DNA of 20,364 bases from DASZMX01 sp035551475 (GTDB taxonomy: Bacteria; Verrucomicrobiota; Verrucomicrobiia; Limisphaerales; Palsa-1400): assembly GCA_035551475.1 (NCBI GenBank), contig DASZMX010000028.1, forward strand, positions 1 through 20,364, read 5' to 3'. The notes beneath the pieces are model-generated. The model had not been told where the DNA came from. It worked only from the letters and a program-made list of their open reading frames with translations, and did no database searches. Position 1 is the stretch's first letter, and each line of letters begins with the position of its first letter. Both the position numbers and the translations under genes were made by a program. Positions 6,601 through 14,319 of this stretch are shown piece after piece.

Positions 6601-9600
6601 TTAAGCTTTGCGCAGTTTGATCAGCAGATCCTTGCTTTCCACCGTGTCGCCGACATGCGCGTAAATGTGGTCCACCGTGCCATCACACGAGGCGTAGATG
6701 GTGGTTTGCATCTTCATGGCTTCCATTGTCAATAGCTTTTCGCCCTTGGCAACTTTGGCGCCGACGCTCGGCGCCAGTGACGTGATCAGGCCGGGAATGG
6801 GCGCGGCGATTTGCGTAAGATCGGCGGGATCGGCCTTGGGGCGCGCCTTGGCTTTGGGCTGGACGGCGCGATCCTGAATGGAGGCCTCGCGCGTCATGCC
6901 GTTCAGCTCGAACGTGACGATGCGGCGTCCGTCTTTATCCACATCGCCCACGTGAATCAATTTGATGAAAAGGGTTTTGCCCTCCTCAATTTCCACGGAT
7001 ATTTCCTCGCCGGGTTTCAAACCGTAAAAGAACGCCGTGGTGGGCAGCACGGAAACGTCGCTGTAATCACGATGGAACTTGGCGAAGTCGGCGAAGACTT
7101 CGGGATACATCAAATGGCTGAAAAGATCGTCGTCATTGGGTTCCCGCTTGAGCTTGGGCGCGAGTTCTTCGCGAACTTTTTTGAGCGAAAGCGGTTTGAG
7201 CCCCGCGCCGGGCCGGCCGCGAATCGGCTTGCGGTCGCCCAGAACCACCTTCTGGATTTGGCGCGGCCAACCGCCGGCCGGCTGGCCCAGATTCCCCATC
7301 AGCATGTCAATGACCGAAGCAGGAAACGGCACCGAGCCCGGCTCCAGATTTAGAACATCGGCGGGCTTGATGCCGCGCGAAATCAAAAACATGGCCATGT
7401 CTCCCACCACCTTGCTGGACGGCGTGACTTTTACGATGTCGCCAAAGAGCTGGTTGACCTCGGCATACGTGCGGGCGATTTCCGGCCAGCGTTGCGCCAG
7501 GCCCATGCTGCCGGCCTGTTCCTTGAGATTGGTGTATTGGCCGCCGGGCATCTCGTGCTCATAAACATCGGCGCTGCCGCTGCGCGGGGCCGTGTCAAAG
7601 GGCGCATAATACGCCTGCACGTCGTGCCAGTATTCAGAGAAAAGGTTGAGGGCTTCGAGATCCAGGCCGGTGTCGCGTTTGGTGTGCGCCAACGCCGCCA
7701 CAATCGAATTCATATTGGGCTGGCTGGTCGAACCGCTCATGGAAGCGATGGCCAAATCCACAATATCCACCCCGGCTTCGCTGGCTTTCAGGACGGACGC
7801 AGAATTGACGCCGCTGGTGTCGTGAGTGTGGAAATGAATCGGCAATCCCACCTCCTCCTTCAACGCCTTGACCAACGTGTACGCCGCAAACGGACGGCAC
7901 AGGCCGGCCATGTCTTTAATCGCCAGGATGTGCGCGCCCATCTTCTCCAATTCCTTGGCGAACTTGACGTAGTAAGCCAGGGAATATTTGGTGCGTTTCG
8001 GATCGAGGATGTCGCCCGTGTAGCAAATGGCCGCTTCGCAAATCGCGTGGGTTTCCGCCACGGTTTCCATGGCAACCTGCAAATTGGGCGCGTAATTGAG
8101 CGAATCAAAAATTCGGAAAATATCGATGCCCGACGCCGCCGCGTGTTTGACAAAGCCCGCGACCACGTTGTCGGGATAATTGGAATAGCCCACGGCGTTG
8201 GAGCCGCGGAAAAGCATCTGGAAACAGATGTTGGGAATTTTCTCGCGCAACGAACGCAGGCGGCTCCAGGGATCTTCGCGCAGGAAGCGCATCGAGGTGT
8301 CGAACGTGGCTCCGCCCCACATTTCCAGGCTGAACAGTTGCGGGGTGCGGCGCGCCACCGCCGACGCGATGGCCAGCATGTCGTAGGAACGCACCCGCGT
8401 GGCCAGCAAGGATTGGTGCGCGTCGCGAAACGTGGTGTCCGTCACCAAAAGCTGTTTTTGATTTCTCGTCCACTCCGCGAATCCTTTGGCGCCCAGCTCC
8501 AGCAGTTTTTGGCGCGTGCCCGGCGGCGGGGTTTGCTTGCGGTCATACGCCGGGATGGCGACGGGCGCCAGCGGCATTTTCGGCAGGCGCCCCTTGGCCT
8601 GTTGATTGCCATTGACGACGACATCGCCGAGAAACGCCAGCAGCTTGGAGGCGCGATCGCGGCGCGGGGTGAAATGAAACAGCTCCGGCGTCGTGTCGAT
8701 GAGCGTCGTGGTCGCCTGCCCCGCGCGAAAGACGGGATTGGTGATGACGTTTTCGAGGAAGGGAATGTTCGTCTTGACGCCGCGGATGCGGAATTCGCGC
8801 AGAGCCCGATCCATGCGTTGCAGGGCCATTTCAAAATTCCGGCCGGACGCCGAAATCTTGACGAGCAACGAATCGTAAAATGGCGTGAAGACGCTGCCGG
8901 CGTAACCCAAGCCGCCGTCGAGCCGAATGCCATAGCCGCCCGCCCAGCGGTAGGTCAGAATCTTCCCGTAATCCGGCGTGAACTTGTTCTCGGGATCTTC
9001 GGTCGTTACGCGCGCCTGCACCGCAAAGCCCTGCCGCGGAATCTCATTTTGCGGCGGCAGATTGATTTCCGGGCCGTGCAAGGGCAGGCCCTGCGCAATC
9101 AGGATTTGTGAGCGGACGAGGTCGATCCCCGTGATGACTTCGGTGACGGTGTGCTCCACCTGGATGCGCGGATTGACCTCGATGAAAAACCATTCGCGCT
9201 TATCGACGTCATACAAAAATTCCACCGTGCCCGCATTGTCAATTTTGACATGCGCGGCCATGCGGGCGGCGGCGTCACACAATTCGCGGCGAATCTGCTC
9301 GTCCAGGTTCGGCGCGGGGGCGATCTCGATGACCTTTTGATGGCGGCGCTGCACCGAGCAATCGCGCTCATGCAAATGCACGACGTGCCCGTGACGATCG
9401 CCCAGAATCTGCACTTCGATATGCTTGGCGCGCGGAATATATTTTTCCAGAAAGACGGCGGGATTGCCGAAAGCGCGTTCGGCCTCGCCTTGGGCTTCGT
9501 CCAGCATGTTGGCCAGATCCGCGCTGCGATGGACAACGCGCATGCCGCGTCCGCCCCCGCCGAACGCCGCCTTGATGATGAGCGGGAAACCAATGTCCTG

Positions 9601-10104
9601 CGCAATTTTCAGCGCCTCTCCACGATCCGAAACCGGGTCGTCCGTGCCGGGCAACGTAGGCACCCCGATGCTGATGGCCAGCGCGCGCGCCGCCACTTTG
9701 TTGCCCATCAATTCCAGAAGCTCAGGGCGCGGCCCGACGAACGTGATGCCCGCCGCCTGGCAAGCGCGCGCGAATTCCGCATTCTCCGCCAGAAAACCAT
9801 AGCCGGGATGAATGAGATCGATGTCCTTCTCCTTCGCCAGCGCAATGATGCCGGGAATGTCCAGGTAAGCGGCCACCGGCCCTTTGTCTTCGCCGATGGG
9901 ATATGCTTCGTCGGCCTTGAAACGATGGATGCTCAGGCGATCTTCGCGGGCGAAAATGCCAACCGTGCGCAAGCCTAATTCGGTGGCGGCGCGGAACACG
10001 CGAATGGCAATTTCGGAACGGTTGGCCACCAGTAGCCGCTTGGCGCGCGATGGAGCGGGCGGAACGGCGGGCTTGGTATTCTTAATTCGTGGAGCGGCGC
10101 TCAT
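6601..10104 (-). CDS. pyc: Pyruvate carboxylase, single-chain
   Basis: A biotin enzyme that makes oxaloacetate from pyruvate, bicarbonate and ATP to refill the TCA cycle. The 1167 residues are the usual length of the one-chain form. The biotin carboxylase domain spans about 22-475, with the ATP loop GGGGRGMR at 182-189, ERDCSVQRRHQKVIE at 246-260 and FIEVNPRIQVEHTVTE at 307-322. The carboxyltransferase domain begins near 551, with DTTFRDAHQS (metal ligand Asp561), Lys730 in AIKDMAG (the carbamylated lysine) and HFHTHDT (His759, His761). The C-terminal biotinyl domain carries MEAMKM with biotin lysine 1131. The first 20 residues are a basic, proline-rich extension of no clear function. It is the first gene of the minus-strand operon and divergent from pnt. 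Confidence 0.97.
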   Translation of the reverse strand: MSAAPRIKNTKPAVPPAPSRAKRLLVANRSEIAIRVFRAATELGLRTVGIFAREDRLSIHRFKADEAYPIGEDKGPVAAYLDIPGIIALAKEKDIDLIHPGYGFLAENAEFARACQAAGITFVGPRPELLELMGNKVAARALAISIGVPTLPGTDDPVSDRGEALKIAQDIGFPLIIKAAFGGGGRGMRVVHRSADLANMLDEAQGEAERAFGNPAVFLEKYIPRAKHIEVQILGDRHGHVVHLHERDCSVQRRHQKVIEIAPAPNLDEQIRRELCDAAARMAAHVKIDNAGTVEFLYDVDKREWFFIEVNPRIQVEHTVTEVITGIDLVRSQILIAQGLPLHGPEINLPPQNEIPRQGFAVQARVTTEDPENKFTPDYGKILTYRWAGGYGIRLDGGLGYAGSVFTPFYDSLLVKISASGRNFEMALQRMDRALREFRIRGVKTNIPFLENVITNPVFRAGQATTTLIDTTPELFHFTPRRDRASKLLAFLGDVVVNGNQQAKGRLPKMPLAPVAIPAYDRKQTPPPGTRQKLLELGAKGFAEWTRNQKQLLVTDTTFRDAHQSLLATRVRSYDMLAIASAVARRTPQLFSLEMWGGATFDTSMRFLREDPWSRLRSLREKIPNICFQMLFRGSNAVGYSNYPDNVVAGFVKHAAASGIDIFRIFDSLNYAPNLQVAMETVAETHAICEAAICYTGDILDPKRTKYSLAYYVKFAKELEKMGAHILAIKDMAGLCRPFAAYTLVKALKEEVGLPIHFHTHDTSGVNSASVLKASEAGVDIVDLAIASMSGSTSQPNMNSIVAALAHTKRDTGLDLEALNLFSEYWHDVQAYYAPFDTAPRSGSADVYEHEMPGGQYTNLKEQAGSMGLAQRWPEIARTYAEVNQLFGDIVKVTPSSKVVGDMAMFLISRGIKPADVLNLEPGSVPFPASVIDMLMGNLGQPAGGWPRQIQKVVLGDRKPIRGRPGAGLKPLSLKKVREELAPKLKREPNDDDLFSHLMYPEVFADFAKFHRDYSDVSVLPTTAFFYGLKPGEEISVEIEEGKTLFIKLIHVGDVDKDGRRIVTFELNGMTREASIQDRAVQPKAKARPKADPADLTQIAAPIPGLITSLAPSVGAKVAKGEKLLTMEAMKMQTTIYASCDGTVDHIYAHVGDTVESKDLLIKLRKA

Positions 10105-10115
10105 GATCGGGCGTG

Positions 10116-10144
10116 TTTATAATGGCGGGCGCGGCGGTTGTGAA
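10116..10144 (-). promoter_or_regulatory. Candidate pyc operon promoter
   Basis: On the minus strand, TTCACA (10144 to 10139) is followed by a 17-base spacer and TATAAA (10121 to 10116). This is a good sigma-70-type pair. The pyc ATG begins at 10104, about 11 bases after the -10 box, leaving a leader of only a few bases. Confidence 0.5.
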
Positions 10145-10244
10145 GGGAAAAGGCCAAATTCGCGGACGAACGCCATGGCGCCCAACTTTGCCGGGGAAAA
10201 AAAGGCGATCCTGATGCGAGTCAAGGAATAAGCCGAGAATTGCA
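10145..10244. other. Divergent pyc/pnt intergenic core
   Basis: About 100 bases separate the -35 boxes of the two divergent candidate promoters, inside a 183-base gap between the pyc and pntAA start codons. It holds a 10-base palindrome CGCCATGGCG at 10171-10180 and an A-rich run at 10197-10203. Either could be a regulator site, but neither is longer than chance allows in GC-rich DNA. No ORF or RNA gene is recognisable. Confidence 0.35.
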
Positions 10245-10272
10245 TTGAAATGCGGGCGAGGGCGCATACTAT
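10245..10272 (+). promoter_or_regulatory. Candidate pnt operon promoter
   Basis: TTGAAA (10245-10250), a 16-base spacer and TACTAT (10267-10272) form a plausible sigma-70-type promoter. The pntAA ATG at 10288 is 15 bases beyond the -10 box, so the leader would be about 9 bases and has no Shine-Dalgarno sequence. Confidence 0.45.
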
Positions 10273-10287
10273 GCGCGGACTTTTACC

Positions 10288-11403
10288 ATGCAGTTCGCTG
10301 TATATAAAGAACACGGCAACGGAGAAACCCGGGTGGCCCTTGTGCCCGACAGCGTCAAAGCCCTCGCCAAAAAGAAGCACACGGTCATTGTGGAATCGGG
10401 CGCCGGGCTGGCGGCTTCCATCCCCGATGCCGAATTCGCGGCGGCCGGAGCGCAGATCGCGCTCAACCCGGCGCAGTTGGCGGCGGCGGATTGCGCGGTC
10501 AAGGTGCGGCCCATGACGGCGGCGGAGGCGGCGGTTTTTCCGGAAGGCAAGGCCCTCATCGGCTTTCTGGCGCCCTTGCGCAATCCCGAGTTGGTGGACT
10601 TGCTGGCCAAACGCCGCACGACCAGCTTTAGCCTGGATGCCATTCCGCGCATCACCCGCGCGCAAAGCATGGACACTCTATCAAGCATGGCGACCATCGC
10701 GGGCTATCGCGCCGTCCTGCTGGCGGCAAGCCATTTGCCAAGGTTCCTTCCCATGTTGACCACCGCCGCAGGGACCATTCGTCCGGCGACTGGTTTGATT
10801 TTGGGCGCCGGCGTGGCCGGCTTGCAGGCAATTGCCACTGCGCGCCGCCTGGGCGCCGTGGTGGAGGCGTTCGACGTGCGGCCCGCCGTGAAAGAACAAG
10901 TGCAGAGCTTGGGCGCGACCTTCATCGACGTGCCCATCCAGGAGAATTTGGAAACCAAAGGCGGCTACGCCAAACAAGTCTCGGCGGAAACCTTGGCCTT
11001 GCAGCAGAAAGTCCTGCATGAGCGCGTCAAGGTGGCGGATTTCATCGTCACCACCGCGCAGGTGCCCGGCAAAACGGCGCCGCGTCTAATCACCAAGGAA
11101 ATGGTGGCGGACATGAAACCGGGCTCCGTCATTGTGGATTTGGCGGCGGACAGCGGCGGCAACTGCGAATTGTCCAAACCGGGCCAAACGGTGCAGGAGC
11201 ACGGCGTGACGATCCTCGGCCCCACCAACCTGCCGGCCATGCTGCCCTTGGACGCCAGCCGGATGTTTTCGCGGAATTTGCAGACGTTCATTTTGGAAAT
11301 CACCAACGAAAGCGGCTTCACCATGGATTGGAAAAACGAGATTTTTGCGCAAACCTGCATCACGCTTAACGGCGAGGTGAACCAAAAACGGGGGGCGGCA
11401 TGA
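10288..11403 (+). CDS. pntAA: NAD(P) transhydrogenase alpha subunit part 1 (NAD-binding domain I)
   Basis: The soluble NAD(H)-binding component (domain I) of proton-translocating transhydrogenase, which drives NADP+ reduction by NADH with the proton gradient. It is 371 residues, the length expected for the split form; in E. coli the same region is fused to a membrane part. The N-terminus is an alanine-dehydrogenase-like domain with KEHGNGETRVALVP (residues 7-20). RAQSMDTLSSMA at 124-135 lines the nucleotide site. The Rossmann loop is GAGVAGLQA (173-181), and QVPGKTAPRLI is also conserved. The ATG sits about 15 bases downstream of a candidate promoter. The TGA overlaps the next gene by four bases (ATGA), so this is the first gene of a coupled three-gene operon. 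Confidence 0.95.
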   Translation: MQFAVYKEHGNGETRVALVPDSVKALAKKKHTVIVESGAGLAASIPDAEFAAAGAQIALNPAQLAAADCAVKVRPMTAAEAAVFPEGKALIGFLAPLRNPELVDLLAKRRTTSFSLDAIPRITRAQSMDTLSSMATIAGYRAVLLAASHLPRFLPMLTTAAGTIRPATGLILGAGVAGLQAIATARRLGAVVEAFDVRPAVKEQVQSLGATFIDVPIQENLETKGGYAKQVSAETLALQQKVLHERVKVADFIVTTAQVPGKTAPRLITKEMVADMKPGSVIVDLAADSGGNCELSKPGQTVQEHGVTILGPTNLPAMLPLDASRMFSRNLQTFILEITNESGFTMDWKNEIFAQTCITLNGEVNQKRGAA

Positions 11404-11711
11404 GCATCGGAACTTTGGCGATGATTTATATTTTCATCCTCGCGATTTTCGCGGGGGTGGAAGTGATCAGCCGCGTGCCCACCGTGTTGCACACGCCCCT
11501 GATGTCCGGGGCCAACGCCATTCACGGCATTGTGCTGATCGGCGGCGTGATCCTCCTGGGCAAAGCGGGCGATAACAACGCCTTGATCGCTCTGGGTTTT
11601 CTGGCGGTGATTCTCGGCACGCTCAACGTGGTCGGCGGCTTCGTGGTGACTGATCGCATGCTGGAAATGTTCAAGGCCAAACCGGCGCCCAAAGACAAGA
11701 CTCCGAAATGA
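11400..11711 (+). CDS. pntAB: NAD(P) transhydrogenase alpha subunit part 2 (membrane)
   Basis: A small membrane subunit of 103 residues that contributes part of the proton channel (domain II). Three or so hydrophobic helices are visible (about 7-24, 39-54 and 60-81), followed by a lysine/proline-rich hydrophilic tail. SRVPTVLHTPLMSGANAIHG at about 24-43 is the strongly conserved signature of this subunit. The ATG at 11400 overlaps the pntAA stop, and its own TGA overlaps the ATG of pntB (ATGA at 11708-11711), so the three subunits should be made in step by translational coupling. Confidence 0.95.
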   Translation: MSIGTLAMIYIFILAIFAGVEVISRVPTVLHTPLMSGANAIHGIVLIGGVILLGKAGDNNALIALGFLAVILGTLNVVGGFVVTDRMLEMFKAKPAPKDKTPK

Positions 11712-13138
11712 ACCCGGACACGAATTCCCTCGCGGAAGCTTCCTATCTCGTCGCGTCGCTGCTGTTTATCTTCGGCCTCAAACGCCTGAGCTCGCCGCGC
11801 ACGGCGCGCTCCGGCAATCTCGTCGCGGCGGTCGGCATGGGGCTGGCCTTGCTCGGCACCTTCCTGCTTCCGGGCATGGGGCATTTCGGTTGGATTCTCG
11901 CGGCCATTGCCATCGGCACAGTCCCGGGCTGGCTGCTGGCGAAACGTGTCAAGATGACGGCCATGCCGCAGATGGTTTCGCTTTTCAACGGCATGGGCGG
12001 CGCCTGCGCCTTGTTTATTTCGCTGGGCGAATGGATTCATGGCCATGAAGAGGCGCATCTGCTGGGCTTGACGGTCATCGCCGGGATGTCATGGGGGCAG
12101 GCGTTGCCCATGGTGCTCGGCATTGTGTTCGGCGCGGTGAGCTTTACGGGGAGCCTTGTGGCGTTCGGCAAATTGCAGGGCCTCATCACCGAAAAGCCGT
12201 TGCGTTGGCCGGGACAAAAAATCATCAACGCGGCGTTGTTGGCGGCGATTTTTGCGGCCTCGATCCAAGGCGTCAACCAGCCGCAAAACCATTTGGTGTG
12301 GATCGTCATTTTGGCGGCGGTCGCGCTGGCGTTGGGCGTGTTGCAGGTGCTGCCAATCGGAGGCGCGGACATGCCGGTGGTGATTTCGGTGTTAAATTCC
12401 TGCACCGGTCTCGCAGCGGCCTTGACGGGCTTCGCGATGCACAACATGGCCATGATCATCGCCGGGACGCTGGTGGGCGCGGCGGGCTCCCTCTTGACGC
12501 TCCTCATGTGCAACGCCATGAACCGTTCGCTGGCCAAGGTGATTTTTGGCTCGTTCGGCATGGGCGCGCAAAGCGGCGCGGCGGCGGCGGGCGCCGATGG
12601 GGAAAAGACCATGCGCGAAATCTCGGCGAATGAGGCCGCGATCATCATGGGCTACGCACGGAAGGTGATTATTGTGCCGGGTTACGGCTTGGCCGTGGCG
12701 CAGGCGCAGCATCTGGTGCACGAATTTGAGTCGATGCTGGAAAAGCGCAATGTGGAGGTCAAATACGCGATCCATCCGGTGGCCGGGCGCATGCCGGGCC
12801 ACATGAACGTGCTGTTGGCAGAAGCGGACGTTCCTTATACAAAGCTGCTCGACATGGACGAAATCAACCCGGAATTCGAGCAGGCCGATGCGGCTCTGAT
12901 CATCGGCGCCAACGACGTGGTCAATCCCGCCGCGCGGTTGGACGCCGGCAGCCCGATTTACGGCATGCCTATTTTAAACGCGGACCGCGCGAAAAACATC
13001 ATTGTGATCAAGCGCGGCCGGGGCGCGGGCTTTGCCGGCATTGAGAATGGGCTGTTTTTTGACCCGAAAACCCGCATGTTATTCGGCGACGCGAAGAACG
13101 CGATCCAGGAATTGATTTCCGAAGTGAAGGCGCAATAA
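11708..13138 (+). CDS. pntB: NAD(P) transhydrogenase beta subunit
   Basis: The membrane and NADP(H)-binding subunit (rest of domain II plus domain III), 476 residues, the usual size. The N-terminal two thirds hold about eight or nine hydrophobic helices, with the conserved PQMVSLFNGMGG at 87-98. After the linker SANEAAIIMGYARKV, the C-terminal NADP-binding domain shows GYGLAVAQAQH (325-335), GRMPGHMNVLLAEADVPY (360-377), GANDVVNPAA (400-409) and KRGRGAGFAGIEN (435-447). Together with pntAA and pntAB this is a complete enzyme, presumably supplying NADPH for biosynthesis. The ATG overlaps the preceding stop. No U-rich terminator follows; 59 bases separate it from the export cluster. Confidence 0.96.
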   Translation: MNPDTNSLAEASYLVASLLFIFGLKRLSSPRTARSGNLVAAVGMGLALLGTFLLPGMGHFGWILAAIAIGTVPGWLLAKRVKMTAMPQMVSLFNGMGGACALFISLGEWIHGHEEAHLLGLTVIAGMSWGQALPMVLGIVFGAVSFTGSLVAFGKLQGLITEKPLRWPGQKIINAALLAAIFAASIQGVNQPQNHLVWIVILAAVALALGVLQVLPIGGADMPVVISVLNSCTGLAAALTGFAMHNMAMIIAGTLVGAAGSLLTLLMCNAMNRSLAKVIFGSFGMGAQSGAAAAGADGEKTMREISANEAAIIMGYARKVIIVPGYGLAVAQAQHLVHEFESMLEKRNVEVKYAIHPVAGRMPGHMNVLLAEADVPYTKLLDMDEINPEFEQADAALIIGANDVVNPAARLDAGSPIYGMPILNADRAKNIIVIKRGRGAGFAGIENGLFFDPKTRMLFGDAKNAIQELISEVKAQ

Positions 13139-13159
13139 CGCCGCCGGCTGGGCACGCTG

Positions 13160-13185
13160 GCTGGAAAGCACGATCGTGCTACAGC
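13160..13185. repeat. Palindrome before the export cluster
   Basis: AGCACGATCGTGCT at 13167-13180 is a perfect 14-base palindrome. It is flanked by a further imperfect GCTG (13160-13163) and CAGC (13182-13185) pair. It lies in the only gap between pntB and the first efflux gene, 17 bases before that gene's ATG. It fits an operator for a dimeric regulator, or a unit of a dispersed intergenic repeat. No U-tract follows, so it is not a classical terminator. Confidence 0.5.
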
Positions 13186-13197
13186 GGGATAAGACAC

Positions 13198-14319
13198 ATG
13201 AGCGAAACAGAGAAGCCGGGTGAGCCGCAAGCTCGCCCGCCCCAACAACAATCGTCGTCAAAGAAACCAAAGAAAGCATGGTATCGCCGGCCCGTCATCG
13301 CGGGGATCGTCATGCTGGTCCTGATCACCGCCGTCGTGGTGGGCGTGCTGTGGTGGCGCCATTCCCGCGAGTACGTCACCACCGACGACGCTTATATTGA
13401 CATTCAATCGCAGTTTGTGAGCCCGCAAGTCCCGGGGCGCGTGGCCCGCGTGCTGGTGAATGACAACCAGGACGTCAACGTCGGCGACGTCCTGCTGGAG
13501 ATCGATCCGTCCGATTACGAGGCGCGGCTGGAGCAAGCCAAGGCCGCCGAAGCGCAAAGCGAGGCGCAGGTGGAGCAAGCCAAGGCGCAAGCCCTCGTGA
13601 TGGACGCCCAGTTTCGCCAGGCGCAAGCCAATGTGCTCGTGGCGCAGGCGAATGCCACCAATGCCGCGCGCGACCTCCAGCGCTACACCAGTTTGCGCGA
13701 TTCGCTGCCCGGCGCCGTTTCCCAACAGCAGCTCGACACCGCCTCCACCCAGGCGCGCACCACCTCCGATCAGGCGCTCGTCGCGCAAAAAGCGGCGGAC
13801 GCCGCGCAGGCGCAATTGGGTTACGTCAGCCGGCAAATCAGCGCGGCGCAGGCGGGGCAGCACAGCGCCCAGGCGCAGGTCGCCCTGGCGGAATTGAATC
13901 TGTCCTACACCAAGGTGAAGGCGGAAGTCGCCGGACGCATTTCCGGGAAATTGATTGCGCCCGGCAATTATTTGCAGCCGGGCGCGCAGGTGATGGCGGT
14001 GGTGCCGACTAATGTGTATGTGACAGCCAATTTCAAGGAGACCCAACTGGCCCACATGCGCCCCAATCAGGCGGTGGAAATCAAAATCGACGCGTATCCC
14101 GATATGAAACTGCGCGGCCACGTGGACAGCGTCCAGCCCAGCAGCGGGCAGGCCTTCAGCATCCTGCCGCCCCAGAACGCGACCGGCAACTGGGTGAAAA
14201 TCGTGCAGCGCGTGCCGGTGAAAATTCTGTTTGATACGCCGCCGGGGGATGCGGTGCGACGGGTGGGGCCAGGGATGTCTGTGGAAGTGAAAGTCACGAT
14301 TTCGACCGCCGGATCTTGA
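13198..14319 (+). CDS. EmrA-like membrane fusion protein (HlyD family)
   Basis: The periplasmic adaptor of a proton-driven tripartite drug pump, linking the MFS transporter encoded next to an outer-membrane channel. It is 373 residues. A polar, proline/lysine-rich cytoplasmic tail (1-30) leads into one membrane helix (about 33-53) and VTTDDAYID (60-68), typical of EmrA-type adaptors. The lipoyl half-motifs are near 75-104 and 240-270, separated by an alanine/glutamine-rich coiled-coil hairpin (about 105-236). The beta-barrel region includes SGQAFSILPPQNATGNWVKI (316-335), a strong EmrA-family marker. It overlaps the next start by TTGA. No regulator gene adjoins it. The gene name emrA is not assigned because the substrate is unknown. 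Confidence 0.93.
   Translation: MSETEKPGEPQARPPQQQSSSKKPKKAWYRRPVIAGIVMLVLITAVVVGVLWWRHSREYVTTDDAYIDIQSQFVSPQVPGRVARVLVNDNQDVNVGDVLLEIDPSDYEARLEQAKAAEAQSEAQVEQAKAQALVMDAQFRQAQANVLVAQANATNAARDLQRYTSLRDSLPGAVSQQQLDTASTQARTTSDQALVAQKAADAAQAQLGYVSRQISAAQAGQHSAQAQVALAELNLSYTKVKAEVAGRISGKLIAPGNYLQPGAQVMAVVPTNVYVTANFKETQLAHMRPNQAVEIKIDAYPDMKLRGHVDSVQPSSGQAFSILPPQNATGNWVKIVQRVPVKILFDTPPGDAVRRVGPGMSVEVKVTISTAGS

Noticed and set aside
7492..9111. A 539-codon plus-strand open frame inside pyc
   Set aside because: It is fully antisense to conserved pyruvate carboxylase sequence, with arginine/glycine-rich shadow composition and no motifs. The further antisense frame at 9151-9978 is rejected for the same reason.
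10171..10180. CGCCATGGCG palindrome in the pyc/pnt gap
   Set aside because: Ten bases of self-complementarity is within chance in GC-rich DNA; noted in the feature but not claimed as a binding site.
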